64,000 nt of DNA, from positions 7,103,569 to 7,167,568 of the forward strand of contig SCHM01000002.1 in the NCBI GenBank assembly GCA_004123355.1. The letters run 5' to 3'. Position 1 is the stretch's first letter, and each line of letters begins with the position of its first letter. The notes beneath the pieces were generated by a model that worked only from the letters and a program-made list of their open reading frames with translations, had not been told where the DNA came from and did no database searches. A program made the translations under genes and the position numbers. Below, in pieces: positions 24,208 to 36,412 of this stretch. This DNA comes from Amphirosellinia nigrospora. Lineage: Eukaryota; Ascomycota; Sordariomycetes; Xylariales; Xylariaceae.

Positions 24208-26208
24208 TTACATATCCATGGAGTCGGCGCCGTTAGCAAAGTTGAAGCCACCCTGAGTGGCGGTACCTTGAGTACCAAAACCAAACGTTCCATTAGAAGT
24301 CTGTTGAGTAGTCATTCCGTCCTCGGCATTCTCGTCCTCGTCGGAGAAGTACTTCTCAATAATGTGTACGACTTCATGTAGATCTCTTCATTCGCGTTCG
24401 TTTGACAATCGTGAATCTTTTCCATACCGCCACACTCTTCGATGTATAGGGCATACCGGTTGATCGAGTCGGGACCGTCGCCAGCCGCTTGTTTGTCAAG
24501 ATCACCCACCTTGAGAATATTCTCTAGGCCATCTAATGCGACCTGAATAATCTTGTTGTCGGGGCATGCAAGGAGGTCACAGAGAGGCTTAATACAGCCT
24601 TGAGCCACTAAGTATCGAATCTGTTCTGGCTTTTGAAGTCCACCACTCGTAGCATTGCTAATGGCCCAGCAAGCCTCTTTCCTAGTCTTCAGATCGCCAT
24701 TAGAGAGGAGATGGATCAAGGGTGGGATGATGTTGGCGTCAATAACGGCCTGGATTTGCTGAGAATTACCAGCGGTGATGTTAGAGATTGTCCAGCAAGC
24801 CTCTTTTCGAATTCCATCTTTTCCAGAGCTCAGAAGCGCCAATAGGCAAGACAAAGCACCGCAGTTGATGATCACTTGGGTCTGCACATCATCACCGGTA
24901 ACGATGTTACCAACAGACCTGAGGGCAGGGGTCTGAACACTAGTCGAGGCGTGCATGAGCAGCTCAACTAGGCGGCGGGGAATACCGGCCTCGATAACCG
25001 CTTGGATCTTGTCGTTAGACCCATCTGACAAGTATGAGATAGCCCAACAGGCATCAATTAGAACTTCATCGTCGAGAGAATAAACAAGCTTAGCGAGAAC
25101 AGGGAGGGCAGTGCAATCTAAAAGTACGTTAGCGGATCTTCCTATTGGAACCGGATAGAAACACCTACGGTCACCCAGTCTGGCTGAGGGTCTTGCCTCT
25201 GCAAAAGTTGCTGAGAGTCCATGTGGCATTGCGTAGCATGCTAAGCTTGCGACTGTCACCGAGCAAGTTGAGCAAGGGCTTAAGAGCGCCGCAGCTCAGA
25301 ACATAATCTCGGCATGAGGGGCTATCACCCGCGATGTTTCCAAGAGCCCAGACAGCTTGTTCTCGAACGTCGGGTTCGGGGCTAGCAAGTAGTTCGACGA
25401 ATATGGGAACTGCGCCGGCTTCAATCACAACCTGCGTTTGAGCAGCACTACCCGACGCGATGTTGGTCAAAGCCCAGGCGGCCTCGAATTGAACTAGAGT
25501 GTGAGGAGACCGTAGGAACTCGACGAATCTAGTAACAACGCCCGTCTTGATAACTTCTTCGATAGGGGGGTTTCGTTCTTTGGACAGCAGCTTCCTGAAC
25601 TTGGTGGTAGCCTGGATCTGTAGATCTATTTGTTCGGAGAAAACGCCTTGAACCATTTGAGGAAGGTCCTCGTTGAGCTAAGGTAAGAGTGTTAGAATTG
25701 GTGCTAAATGACATAATGCCGAGAAACAAAGAGGGAGGCGGCAGGAAACTAGCTTTTGCAGTGCATAGCACTCGCTGAAGTATAGTGGCATCCCACAATC
25801 ACACGATGTGGGAATTGTAGACCAATAGCCTACAAGAGCCCATGAGTAGAGCTACCATGTAAAGTACCCATATCTTGTGACGTCAAGGCTAGGGAGATGC
25901 AGGCGATAGCCTGTGGCCGCCGCATGATGGAAATGACATGTGTAACCGTGTAGAGTAGGGAATGACTCGACTTACTTGACTCTCAGTGGGAGCAGTCTCA
26001 TCATCGCTGTCGGGGGCGGCACCAAGAGAGCGCCAGGGCGATCAGCACCGGTGCCGATACCTCGACGCTTGGCTAGGTTCTCTTCACGCTTGGCCTTCCG
26101 AATCTCGACCTGGGCCTCTTCACGGCGACGGCGCAACTCATCGGGCTTGAACGTGCTCTTCGCCTTGTATTGGTTGCGACGATGCTCGGGAATGTATTTA
26201 TCAGACAT
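24208..26208 (-). CDS. Importin subunit alpha (karyopherin alpha)
   Basis: Adaptor that binds classical nuclear localisation signals and importin beta for nuclear import. Exon 1 (25976-26208) encodes the importin-beta-binding domain ([36 protein letters not shown]). After a long 298-base intron (25678-25975), exon 2 (about 25169-25677) and exon 3 (24208-25117) carry about ten armadillo repeats with the conserved Trp/Asn ladder ([40 protein letters not shown]). The tail reads [12 protein letters not shown] and ends in ADSMDM. Three places need a one-base correction: the end of exon 1, the near-invariant KTPQPDW block (around 25185-25195, read here as KTLSQTG), and just after EEIYMKSY (about 24370). 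The exon 2/3 border is uncertain by a few bases. Confidence 0.94.
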
Positions 26209-27503
26209 GGTGGCGACGGCAGGGGTGGCTGATGATGATGGGGGGTTAGAGGCTTTGTCGTTGTTGGTGTTATACCTAACAAAGTGTTTCTTGGTGGAGA
26301 GGAAATGAGCGAGGGAGAGGGTCAATCGCAAGGGCGGGGTGATTTGTTTTGACAGTCCCCAAACTTAAGTGCCGCCAAGAAGCGGTGCAGTTGCTGTATG
26401 TATCGATAGGGATCCGTGTTCGCGTCTCGGTGCTTTAAGCGTGCAGGTGCCGTCACAGAGCAGATTGTTCAGTCAAAACTGGGAATACGATGGTAGGTAG
26501 AGTTCAGACTAAGTTCAGTAGAGAAGGGAGAGAGAAAGGTTGCTGAGGAGGAGCTGTCGGGAAAAAAATCAAAATCAACAACTGCAGTGTCAAGTGGTTT
26601 GTACTGCCATGGTGGGGGTCTTACAGTGTGGTAGATTAGGTACGGTAGGAGGGATTAGCGTAGGTGGTGTACCTTACCTTAGTGGTGCCCGGACTCTGAG
26701 GGCTCTGAGAGATGGGAGGGAAATTGCCGCCGAGCGTGGGCACTGGAGAACTGGAACACTGGAAACAGCACAAGAATTCGATTGGGATGGATTGGTTGCT
26801 CTTTCAGCCTGCTAGCGGTAGGTCCAGGTGGGCCTTTCCTAACTCGATTCATTTCCTGTGTGTTCTGTGTACCTCTACCGATGTCTATCAATGGTGCAAA
26901 CGGATGGCTGTTGTTTCAACTATTACCTACTAGGTACATCATTCATTGTGCACAGGAGGGGCCCCTACCTAGGTACCTTATCCTTCTAGGTATCTTGGTA
27001 TTCGGGAAAAACAGGGGCATTTGTTCGCTCACTTAGCAGTAGGTAATAACTTAGCAGTGGGAAATAACTAAGCAGTGATAGGATCACTATAGGTGCCTAC
27101 TCGACAGAAAATCTTTTACCTATCTATTTACCTTAGATATTGCTGCCCATACTTAGGCAGGACCACTGAGGGGAAGACTTTGATCCAAAGGTAAGAGTGA
27201 GGGGTCTGCACGGGCCAATATAGGGACAACCCTTCCATACCTTATCATGTGACAGCGCTGCTTTAGTGGGTACCTAATTGCGGAATGCGGGGCCGTTGAA
27301 ATGTATCGCTATAATGAAGGTCTTAAACGCGCCTGAGATATGGAACGCGTAAAGTACCACGGTTAGTACCATAATCCATCACATCTACAATATTAGGTAC
27401 CTTAGAAACCAAGCACCACAAGCAAAATAATTAAGTACAAATACCTGAATACCACACCAAATTCGTCGTTTGGGCGTGGCGTCGAGGCCCAGCTGTCCTT
27501 AAA
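26209..27503. other. Divergent promoter region, importin alpha / POT1
   Basis: No gene is recognised between the divergent genes. The part at 26930-27110 has several TAGGTA/TACCTA words, including a CCTAGG palindrome at 26969-26974, and a short direct repeat of AACTTAGCAGT-like words at about 27030-27080. Confidence 0.5.
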
Positions 27504-29712
27504 ATGGCCCCATACCCATCATCAAGCGCTGCAAAACCTGCAAGTCGCAAGAAGGACCTTCCATCTGGGTACACAAGTATTGATGGTATATTAGCCGGAG
27601 CTGTTCCTTTAGGGAGGTTTGTCAATGTCATGGGCCTAGTCAAAGACTATCAGGTTCCTATTCCCACAAATGGAAAAGGTGAGCTCTCCTATATCAAGTT
27701 CTCCTCAGATGGCCTAACCTAAAAAGATCACAAATGTACCATCACCATTTACGATAAATCGATAGAACTCGAAGACCTACTTGGCCTTACCGTTAGCATA
27801 TTTCGTAATCTAGATGAAATGCCTCGGCCTATAGCTGGGGATGTTGTAGTTATCAACTCGGCCAAGGTCCAATCATACCGTGATAACATATCACTGATCA
27901 CCAACAGATCGACATCAATTCACATCTACTCGGCTTCGGAAATCCCCAAGCCACCACTATCCGCCGCAGATGCCCTTCAATCTTCCCACGGCAATAAAAA
28001 ACCTGGCGAGAAGGAGCACGAGTACGTTTCGTGGCTTTATCATTACACTGATAAAGAATCTGTTCCGGACGTGGCCACTTTTCAACAACACGTCGATCGG
28101 TCAGGCCACACGAAAGACAAGTTCTGCACTTTGGAGCATGTTGTAGATAGCAAGTTCTGCGACGTCATTGTGAATGTAGTGAAGGCACCATTCGATGAAA
28201 TAGAGAAAACCACTCTATGGGTTTCGGATTATACCGAACACGACAGTTTCCACAAGTTCTCGTGGGATGGCGGAAGGCAGCTAGGAGAACGTGATGAAGA
28301 CACGAATTCTGCGACCAAGTGGGCGGGCCCTTTCGGTAGGCGCTCAATGCAGGTCACCTGTTTCGAACCCCATGCTTCTTACGTCAACTCGGAAGTGCAA
28401 TTGGACCAGTGGATTCGGATTCGCAATCTGCGGATCAAATTCGGGAGCAACGGCCTCAACTTAGAAGGCGTATTACATGAAGACCGCGATTTTAGCCGTC
28501 GACAAGTTGACATTTTGAAATTGGACCAAGGCGAATGTGACTCTCAAAGAAGCCATTCGACGGAAACTGGACTACGAGAAGCTGAAAAAGAAACAGATTG
28601 AAAGCTTGTGCGCCCATGAAAGCGAAGAAAGTGCCGGCGCCAAACGCAAGGCAGGAAATGATAGTGAATTGAAAAAAAATTCAAAGTCACGAAGGAAAGA
28701 GGCGCGACAGGCCCAAAGAAACAAAGTAGAAGTGCAGGATAGGCGGGCGGAGGAGAAACTTGGCTTGAATGATCTCAGTGGGTAATTCAGCTTTGGTCTG
28801 CATCACAAACTTTACTGATCGTGATCTAGTCAAATGCGAAAGCCAGGAACAGCCTCTAACGTCCATATCCTCTATCATCGGACCAGTGTCCTGGAAAACC
28901 ACAGTGCGAGGCGAAGAAGTGATGTTGACCCTCCCCTTCGCGTGCGCCAAGTATCGCACTAACGTCCGTGTCGTGAATTTCCACCCACGGAAACTTGAAA
29001 ACTTCGCGACGGGGCGTAGAAGCACTGAATCCGACGTTCTATCTGACTATAGTTGCGACTCTGATTCAGAATCTGACAACGATGATGGCTCGCTAGTCCG
29101 GTATTCAGGGAAGAAAATCTGGAATGGCGGTTTGCACTGCAGCTTGAGGATGGAGACCCCAAATCTAAAGAGAAAGATAGGTTCTGGGCAGTTGTTGACA
29201 ACATCGAGGCACAGCAGTTGACAGGCATGGATGCCTGTGAGTAAGTCTCCCTTCGCCCCTTTTACTCCAAGTCTCCTATCTACCTTCCCCCCCCCCCCCC
29301 CCCCCCCGGGAAAAAAACTACTCTCACAATGGCCTGTTAACATATGTCCAGTCTTCGCAAAGATCCAGATGCCCTCAACACCCTCCGAGAGCAGCTTTTC
29401 AAGCTCTGGGGCAATCTCGAAGAGGCGAAGCTGCAAGAGCAACAGCGCCAGATCGCGAACCAGCGACGCGTGGCGGCCAACCAGCCTCCACCAAGTTCGC
29501 CAATGAACAGCGACGTGGAACACTCGCGACAAACCAGCGAGGCTAGGAATAGAAACCAAAACGGGGTCGAGATTTCAAACAAACCCTTCGCCTGCTGCAT
29601 CCGCCAGTACGGCGTGCGCGTACGGGAATCCGATCCACTTCGGGAAGATGCCGGGGAGGGTCACCGATGGATGAGGGTGTTTGGACTCTTCGGGACGAAG
29701 ATATGCCAATGA
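27504..29712 (+). CDS. POT1: Protection of telomeres protein POT1
   Basis: Binds single-stranded telomeric overhangs and caps chromosome ends. Exon 1 (27504-27678) and exon 2 (from 27727) encode the N-terminal OB fold: GYTSIDGILAGA, GRFVNVMGLVKDYQVPIPTN, CTITIYDKSIE and GDVVVINSAKVQSYRD. A second region includes FEPHASYVNSEVQLDQW, LRIKFG and, after a likely intron at about 28777-28829, GPVSWKTTVRGEEVMLTLPF and YRTNVRVVNFHP. The last exon (from 29352) has DALNTLREQLFKLWGNLEE and FACCIRQYGVRV..RVFGLFGTKI, typical of fungal POT1 C-termini. Frame changes are needed near 28530 and 29122. The intron at 29241-29351 contains a 21-base C run. Confidence 0.9.
29287..29307. repeat. Poly-C tract of 21 bases in a POT1 intron
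   Basis: Twenty-one consecutive C residues followed by GGG and seven A residues, lying between a GTAAGT donor at 29241 and a CAG acceptor at 29351. No other homopolymer in the window approaches this length. Confidence 0.95.
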
Positions 29713-30406
29713 GCTATCTCCTTGCTTCCTGCGTTCACCCTGATTTTTTCATGGTTCCTTCAAGCATATAAACGGTCGAATGGCGTTGCATAGGTTGATA
29801 TCGCTGCCCTGGCTAGGCTACATGTACCTACCTACTTAGCCAGGTCTTGTATTCGTTTTTATACCCTGTACGCTTAAAACACGCCTGCCAGCTAGCTTGA
29901 AGTGTAACAGACTCGCTTATAGTAACTAAAAGAGATAACGACTTACCTGTACTATTATGTTCAGGTAATGTCCGTTCGCTAGTTGAAACACGAACATAGA
30001 CAGATCAAGGCAGACAGTCTTAAATCGCATTTCAAACTACGGACAGGAAAGCTTCCCATGAAACCCTTGAATTACGTCCCTTTGTGGATGCTCAGCTCTA
30101 CGTGCATACATAAGTACATACAATTCCACCTAGTCTTAGGGGAATATAATCATAGCAAAGGAGACACGAGATCCACCTGATTGAGAGGGGGAAAAGTTTA
30201 CTACAATGCACATTAGAAGTTGAGAAAAAGCTCCGTGATAAAGACATCCAACTCATATCGCCGGCCCGAAATTTCAAGATAAAACCCCTGTGCTTGTGTT
30301 GGTCCATCCTCGCTCGCAAGGAGATTGTGGTTTATACAACGAAATAGGGCCCCCTATTTTGTTCTCAGCCATGAAGTAAATAAAAAATACCCATACAAGA
30401 TGTCTT
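29713..30406. other. Convergent intergenic region
   Basis: Holds the 3' ends of converging POT1 and SCC3. No gene is recognised. Confidence 0.5.
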
Positions 30407-33400
30407 TTAATCACCAATCACTTCATCGTCGTCTTCCGCTTGGTTATTTGCAGGCTGTTCCTCTTCTTCGTCGTCCTCGATGGGATCGTCTATCAACTCG
30501 CGACGCCTCAGATCTTCAGCGGTGCCCTCCTCGGGTTCTACCTCCTCGAAAGGGTCATCCTCATCGTCGTCGTCGATAACGATTTCTGTGCTAAGGACAG
30601 GCTTCTTTGCGGCTTCTTTTCCTTTGCCCTTGGCCGCTATCTTCTTCTTTCCGCCCTGTAATTCGCGTAGGTAGCCGTCGTCCAGGTATGCAACAACATC
30701 CTTGAAGTTTGTCCCGAGCTTGTTCTTGTTTCGAGTTAACCGCCTTCGCAGTTTACCCGCATCAGGACCAGTATGATCAATTGTCTTAGCCAGAATAGCC
30801 ATGACGAGCTTCGCGGCAAGCTCACACAGAATCTTCTCCGCTTTCAGCTCGGCGGCAAAACGCTCTTGCTCTGTCAACTCTTCCTCCTCATCGTCTTCAG
30901 GTGGAAGTTCATCATCAAGTGGGTCATCGTCATCCGCGGATCATTGAGTGTCTTCTTTATGCGCTTCGCATATGCCCTCTCTGCTGCATCAAGTATTGGA
31001 ATGATCTCCTGCGTGATGAGACCCGCCGGCATCTCTTCTAGGAGAGGACGTAGCTTTCTATATTTGATAGCTTGCGGCCCATCAATATGTGATCTCAAGA
31101 AGATAAACAGTTGAGTGATATCACAAGCAACCCCAACCGCGTACAAGCGAAGATCATCGTTAAAGCCACGTGATGAGAAGGTCTGGATGAGATTGTTAAT
31201 CAAGTCTTTACGCAAGACAACAAATTTGTCCAGATCGTCGTTGGGTATATCCTCGTCATTTTCAATTGCCTTACGTAATCGCTGTACCTTCCACATGAAA
31301 TAGAATAGACAAGACTTGATTGCGAAGGCTACAATCTCGTCTTCGGATCATCAAGTTCGTCGTCTGGTTCTGTAAGGCGGCCCCGAGAAACGATGCCAAC
31401 TAGAATCTTGATGGGCGGTTGTTCTGAATCGATGGATGTTCCGGGAGCTTCCAGCACATCAATAGAGTCTGAAACTGTGACCAACTTGCTAATTTTCATC
31501 AAAGTCTGGCTTAGGCTGGTGAGGGTTGATCTGTCAAGGTTGCCTCGAAGAGACAGCTCGCAGATCTTATCCAGACTTCGCAAGGAATTGATTGAGTCTT
31601 CCCAAAGTCCTGCAATCTTACCATCCACCATCTCCTCCAGCTCATAGTATTGTCGGGCATGGAGGAACGATTTTACCGCTTCATTCAGGAGAGTTTGATC
31701 AACATGTCGATTGAACTGGGTAGCTATTTCATCAAGTAACTGGGTATATGTAGCTGAGTCTTGTCGAAGCTGCTGAAAGACTTCAAGGTCCAGGACATGT
31801 TCTAGTCGAAGGACGGTAGCAGCCATTGCTGGATCAGAACCATATTTCTTTAACAAACGGGGTATGAATTCGGCAAGCTGCAGCCCGGCACCTTCTTGGG
31901 CATCGTGATCGAGCCTATGATGCCGTCGTTTGTTTCTATCGTGCTCCATTGATGGAGCAAGATGCTCTTTAACTGCGGTCGCAAGGACCTCAAGTAATAT
32001 AGTCTCTTCCTGGGGCTGTGGGGCTACAGCTTTCTTCATAGCAACCTCTGTCGAATTGCTCTTCGATGATCGGGATTTTGAACTTGTAGTGTGGTCAAAG
32101 AGGAGATAGCCGGCTATAACTTGCCAATTAGAGATTTCTGGCATCTTTTCGTATAGGACTTGTGCTGCTAAAGAGATCCGACTTTCAGGTATATTCGCAT
32201 TTACGACATCCGCAGCCACATCTAGCCCATGTCTTATCTCGTCTGCTCTGCGTCGAGCTGCGAATCATAAACAGCTAGATTTTCTGCCAAGGCTTTGATG
32301 TTGACCCAGTCTTTTCTCACGGAGTCGTAAACATCTTCGTCTTGGTCCCCAAATAGCTCATCGAGTACGTCGTTCCCTCCGATCTCGTCAATCTTGTTAT
32401 CGATGAACTCTTGCACCAGCTCAGAGAAGAACCCAACGACTGCTTTGCGGACTCGAATCTCAGAGTCAAAGACCAATTTACTAACAGAGTCAACTTCTTC
32501 AGGTTCTAGCATGCCAGACCCTCGCAGGATGTCGACGACCGCGATCGCAGCAACACGCACTGAAACCTCAGCATCTCGAGTCGCCATCTCAACGAGTCGC
32601 GGGCGGAATCTATCAATGAAGTGGGCCAACTTTTCGGCATCCCTCTTCAAAACCTTAGCAAGCTGCTTCAGGACTTCCAGGCGTGTCGTGACATTGACGT
32701 CGGAGAGCAACCATCCCAGGTATCGCAAATACTCTGGAGACATATATACAGTTGGCAAGTTGCAGACCCAGGTTCCTAGGGCTTCGATACATTCTGCACG
32801 TATTTTTGGATCAATGTCACGATAGCGGTGCACAAAAACTATGTCGAAAAGATCCTTGACTTTAACATCGACAAGTTCACGATATTTCTTTGCGGTATCC
32901 AAGTCGTTCTGTGTGTTTTTAATAAGGTCCTTGTTCTTTCCACGACGGTGAGACTCTGCTTGTAAGGCCCGGTTGTGGCTTGTGATTTCATCGTCGAGTT
33001 TTTTCATCACACCGATCAGCCCAGTAAGCATGGATAAGGCCACGGTTGTCGCCGTATGTCTAAAAGGGCGAAGTGCTGAGGAAGACATGATCCCAACCCA
33101 TCTTTGTATATTGTCTACCAGTTCGTCGTCGTCGTATATTACTGCCGTCTCATGGAGTAAAGTGGGTAGGGTGTCGAAGAACCCCACAAGCAGCTCGCGG
33201 AAATTCTTGCTACTTTTCGTTCTCGAAATAAGTGGATAATCAGAAATACTAGTCTATCAAGTAAGGTGAGCATAGATAGTTGAGGAAGTCCGGGGACAGA
33301 TGTATTTTATACCTGCTCATATGCCTCTTCGAGCTCTGTCAATCGATTTGCAGAATTTTCGGGATCCTGGATATCGTCTTCTGTAATTTGCTGATCGCAG

Positions 33401-34072
33401 CCAGCCGCAAGCAGAACGCAATTGATCAGCTCAGTCAGAGCCTTCGCACCATTGTCCCTATAACGCTGGAACCAATGTGCCGCTACGTCATCTAAGTTGT
33501 TGCCTGACCCGAATATCTCAGCTGGGGCAGTGTGAGCAAAAAAGACGAGCAATGGATTAGGAGTGAACCTCACAGTATAGGTCGTTGTCTTCGCGTCTAG
33601 CAAGACTGGCTGGGGCAATCCTGGTGGTTTTCTTAGGCCTATTTGGCAACCTCACGGCAGGGATACTGAGGGGGCCATGGGTGGCAGCTAGTGTAGTGCC
33701 GTTGACCTTGGCGCGCTTCGCTGCTGGTTTCCTAGAACGAGATTTCTGGCCTGACTTTCTCGGCCGCCGGGGAGGTTCATCGTCGACATCGACATCATCG
33801 TCGTCGTGCTCGTCGTCTGTCGGCGCATCTTCATCAGAAGCATCAGCCCCCTCGTTTTCGTTGTTGTTCTCAATCTCGTTCTCGGCGTCATCCTCGTCAT
33901 TGTCCTGGCCACGTTTGCGCTTTGAGGAGATAGCATGGTCGTTCTGGGAGGAGCGCGGCTCCGGGCTGAACTTCTGGGGAGCAACTCTCGCGCGTCCAGA
34001 ACGGCGCGGCGCGGGCGACGAGCTCGCGTTATTGTCGGAAGTCTCCATGAGGGGCAATCGGGGCAGTGACAT
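30407..34072 (-). CDS. SCC3: Cohesin subunit SCC3 / STAG (SA family)
   Basis: HEAT-repeat cohesin subunit needed for sister-chromatid cohesion and cohesin loading. Exon 1 (33574-34072) is acidic and basic in turn, with an SGRARVAPQ stretch and a long Asp/Glu run. Exons 33313-33521 and 33253 downward join in frame. The core shows DLYSEIFGSGNN, VAAHWFQRYRDN, the STAG-type block NFRELLVGFFDTLPTLLHE, FVHRYRDIDPKIRAECIEAL and YLGWLLSDVNVTTRLEVLKQ, which matches the stromalin conservative domain. The C-terminus is acidic (EEEEQPANNQAEDDDEV). Three frame changes are needed, near 32235, 31345 and 30945; each fits a one-base indel. The start could also be the second Met at 34048. Confidence 0.92.
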
Positions 34073-34795
34073 GTGCTTGAAATCAGTGCGACTCGATCAT
34101 TCTGGCCGGGACGCGATGCGACAAGGTTTGGTTAAGCTGTAAGCGATTGGAATGGCGGGCGGGCTGAAGGTTGTGGTGTGCATGGGACGATGCGATGGGC
34201 GGTGATAGCGAGCGCGCGTGTTCGCTGATCGCTGATTTGGTGGTGGGGAGGATTCCAAACAGATTAACGCGTGGAGCTAGTACCTGCTTGGAGGTAGGGA
34301 ACAGGGAAGCGGCGCATACTTGCACGTCCCTTAGGTACATATAGGTTAGACTTTCTGTGGAGCGGGTGCACTTGCTGAAAGTAAGTAAGTAGGTAGCCAT
34401 AACCGCCATAACCTTAGTTACCGAAGTTTAACCATTACCTATTGGAGCTTACACAACGTCAAGTGTATATGCATGCATACGGGGTCGTCTGAACCGATTG
34501 GATGGAACTCTCCCATATAGGTTATCTCCAAGGTGATGGCTATAACACGATCATTAACAGATAACTCGACTACAGGCACGAAATGCATGTTGAATCTTCG
34601 GTTCAGTCCTAAGTAATCCTTGCCATGAACTTCTACGCATATCACCCTTAGTTATGAGATAAGCCCTTCCATCAAGCAATACCAATCCCAAATTCTTTTC
34701 ATATATTCCATCCATCTACTGAGCACTTACGAGACTCCGCAAGCATGGCCTGAGGCTGCCAAACAGTCTTATCTTCGCATAGACCCTTTTTTACC
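34073..34795. other. Divergent promoter region, SCC3 / UreD
   Basis: No gene is recognised in the 723 bases between two divergent start codons; both promoters should be here. Confidence 0.55.
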
Positions 34796-35789
34796 ATGGA
34801 CTCCCCTTTTCCAAAGTCCTCCTCGTCTCCCGGAGAAGGGCGCATTGTTGTTAACCTCTTACCCAACGATATATCTACGCTTGAGCAAATAAGCTACCAG
34901 TACCCACTGAAGCTCATCTCACCATCGCCCAAAGTGGACCAGGCAAGCATCCTGGTATTCCTACTCTCTTACGGGGGCGGCCTCGTTGGTGGAGACCAAG
35001 TGAACCTCTCTGTCGAGGTCTGGTCTGGCGCGAAGCTAAGCATCGTGACCCAGGGCCATACCAAGGTCTTCCAGCCCGTCAGTCCAGGTGTGATTACGAG
35101 ACAGAAACTGCAGGTAGATCTCGAGAGTAACGCCGCGTTCTGTCTCCTTCCAGACCCCGTCCAGCCTTTCGAAAGTAGCAACTATGAACAGATCCAGATA
35201 TTCCATGTTGCCCCTGGAGCATCTTTGTGCTTGCTTGATTGGGTCACGCATGGTCGCTCGGCTCGGGGTGAAAATTGGAGCTTGACACGATGGGTAGGAC
35301 GCAACGAGATATGGGCCTCTGAGGCCCCAAGGTCTTCCAAGCCCCGCCTCCTCATTCGCGATGCCATCATCCTCGATGGCAAAGAGCGGTCTGCTCAGTT
35401 ACAGACGCTACAGCAGTCCATGTATGAGCATGCTATAATAGGTACTCTCATCTTACGAGGGCCGATGATGAAGAACGCCGGCGAGTTCTTCCTTGCCGAA
35501 TTTTCTAGATTACCAAGGCTTGGCTCGCGACTTTCGAAGTGCGGAAGTACGCCAGAAGGAAGCAGCAACGCCTCAGTCAGCTATAGATAGTTGGCGAGCA
35601 GCAAGACTTGAGCAAGAGAAAGAGTCTAATCTTCTCTGGTCAGCTGCCAGCATTCGCGGTTGTGTCATCGTGAAGTTCGGTGCAGCTACTGTGGAGGCTG
35701 GACGCAATTGGATTGGCTCCATGCTACTTCAAGAAGGAAGTATTGATCGAGAATTTGGTGAACAGGCCTTGATGTGTGTTCGACCCTGA
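34796..35789 (+). CDS. ureD: Urease accessory protein UreD
   Basis: Chaperone that, with UreF and UreG, loads nickel into cytosolic urease. One exon. The family blocks are clear: YQYPLKLISP, LVFLLSYGGGLVGGDQVNLS (about residues 53-72), LSIVTQGHTKVFQ, FCLLPDPVQPFESSNYEQ, LLDWVTHGRSARGE, and a C-terminal VIVKFGAATVEAGRNW plus FGEQALMCVRP. The first open frame ends at 35590 and the rest (from about 35523) is in another frame; one missing base near 35533 (between LGSR and DFRSAEV) restores a protein of normal length (about 330 residues). No other urease gene lies in this window. The start at 34796 has A at -3 (ACC-ATG). Confidence 0.92.
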
Positions 35790-36412
35790 CTATGCATAAA
35801 GCGTCTTATCCAGATACTGCTCCGCGAGCTAGTCAGAACCACCAGGTTCGAATCAAACATAACCCGTATTTAACCAATATGTGAAAAGAAGGGAAATTTA
35901 AAAAGTCTAACACTAACACATATGATCATAAGAATAACTAAATGATGCCATGCTAATCGTTATGTTATAAAAGGTTAAAGTAGATAATATTGATCAAGTT
36001 CCGTAAGCTGGATAGCCCAGACAGTGATCCCTTTATTTCACCACCTAAAGACATACGACAAATAAGGTAGGTACCTAGCTAGGTACTCATTGTCACACAA
36101 CACCAGCACCCACTGCCCAGGTGGTGCCGAAAACTCATTTAGTACATATATAAATATGCACCTAACAGTGAAACTAGCCAGCCGCACACGTCCCGTACAA
36201 TTGGTAGATTATGTAGGGGTAGGTACCTAGGTACATCCTACCCACCATTAACAGGCAGGTACATACCTACATACATACATTTCCCCACCATAAACTTTTT
36301 TGTTCTGGTCCATCTGCATGTGAATCACATTTGCTATAGAACTCAACACCCAAATTCATCAAAGAATCTCAACTTACTGGCTACTCTTATAACTAGCTCA
36401 ATGGTATAGAAA
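35790..36412. other. Intergenic, UreD to RPC53
   Basis: No gene is recognised. The region is rich in TAGGTA/TACCTA words, with GTACCTAGCTAGGTAC at 36071-36086 and the perfect palindrome GTACCTAGGTAC at 36223-36234, followed by CATA/CCTA microsatellite-like sequence. Confidence 0.55.
36223..36234. repeat. Palindromic GTACCTAGGTAC element
   Basis: A perfect 12-base palindrome upstream of RPC53, with a related imperfect copy at 36071-36086. Confidence 0.9.

Noticed and set aside
24208-26208. Importin alpha as a pseudogene
   Set aside because: All splice sites and family blocks are intact and only three one-base changes separate it from a normal protein; the same error type occurs in many neighbouring essential genes.
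33585-34142. 185-codon Ser/Leu-rich open frame on the plus strand
   Set aside because: It is the antisense of SCC3 exon 1; its low complexity mirrors the Asp/Glu codon runs of the real gene.
35840-35870. GGTTCGAATC string resembling a tRNA B box
   Set aside because: No paired acceptor ends or anticodon stem; single-box match only.
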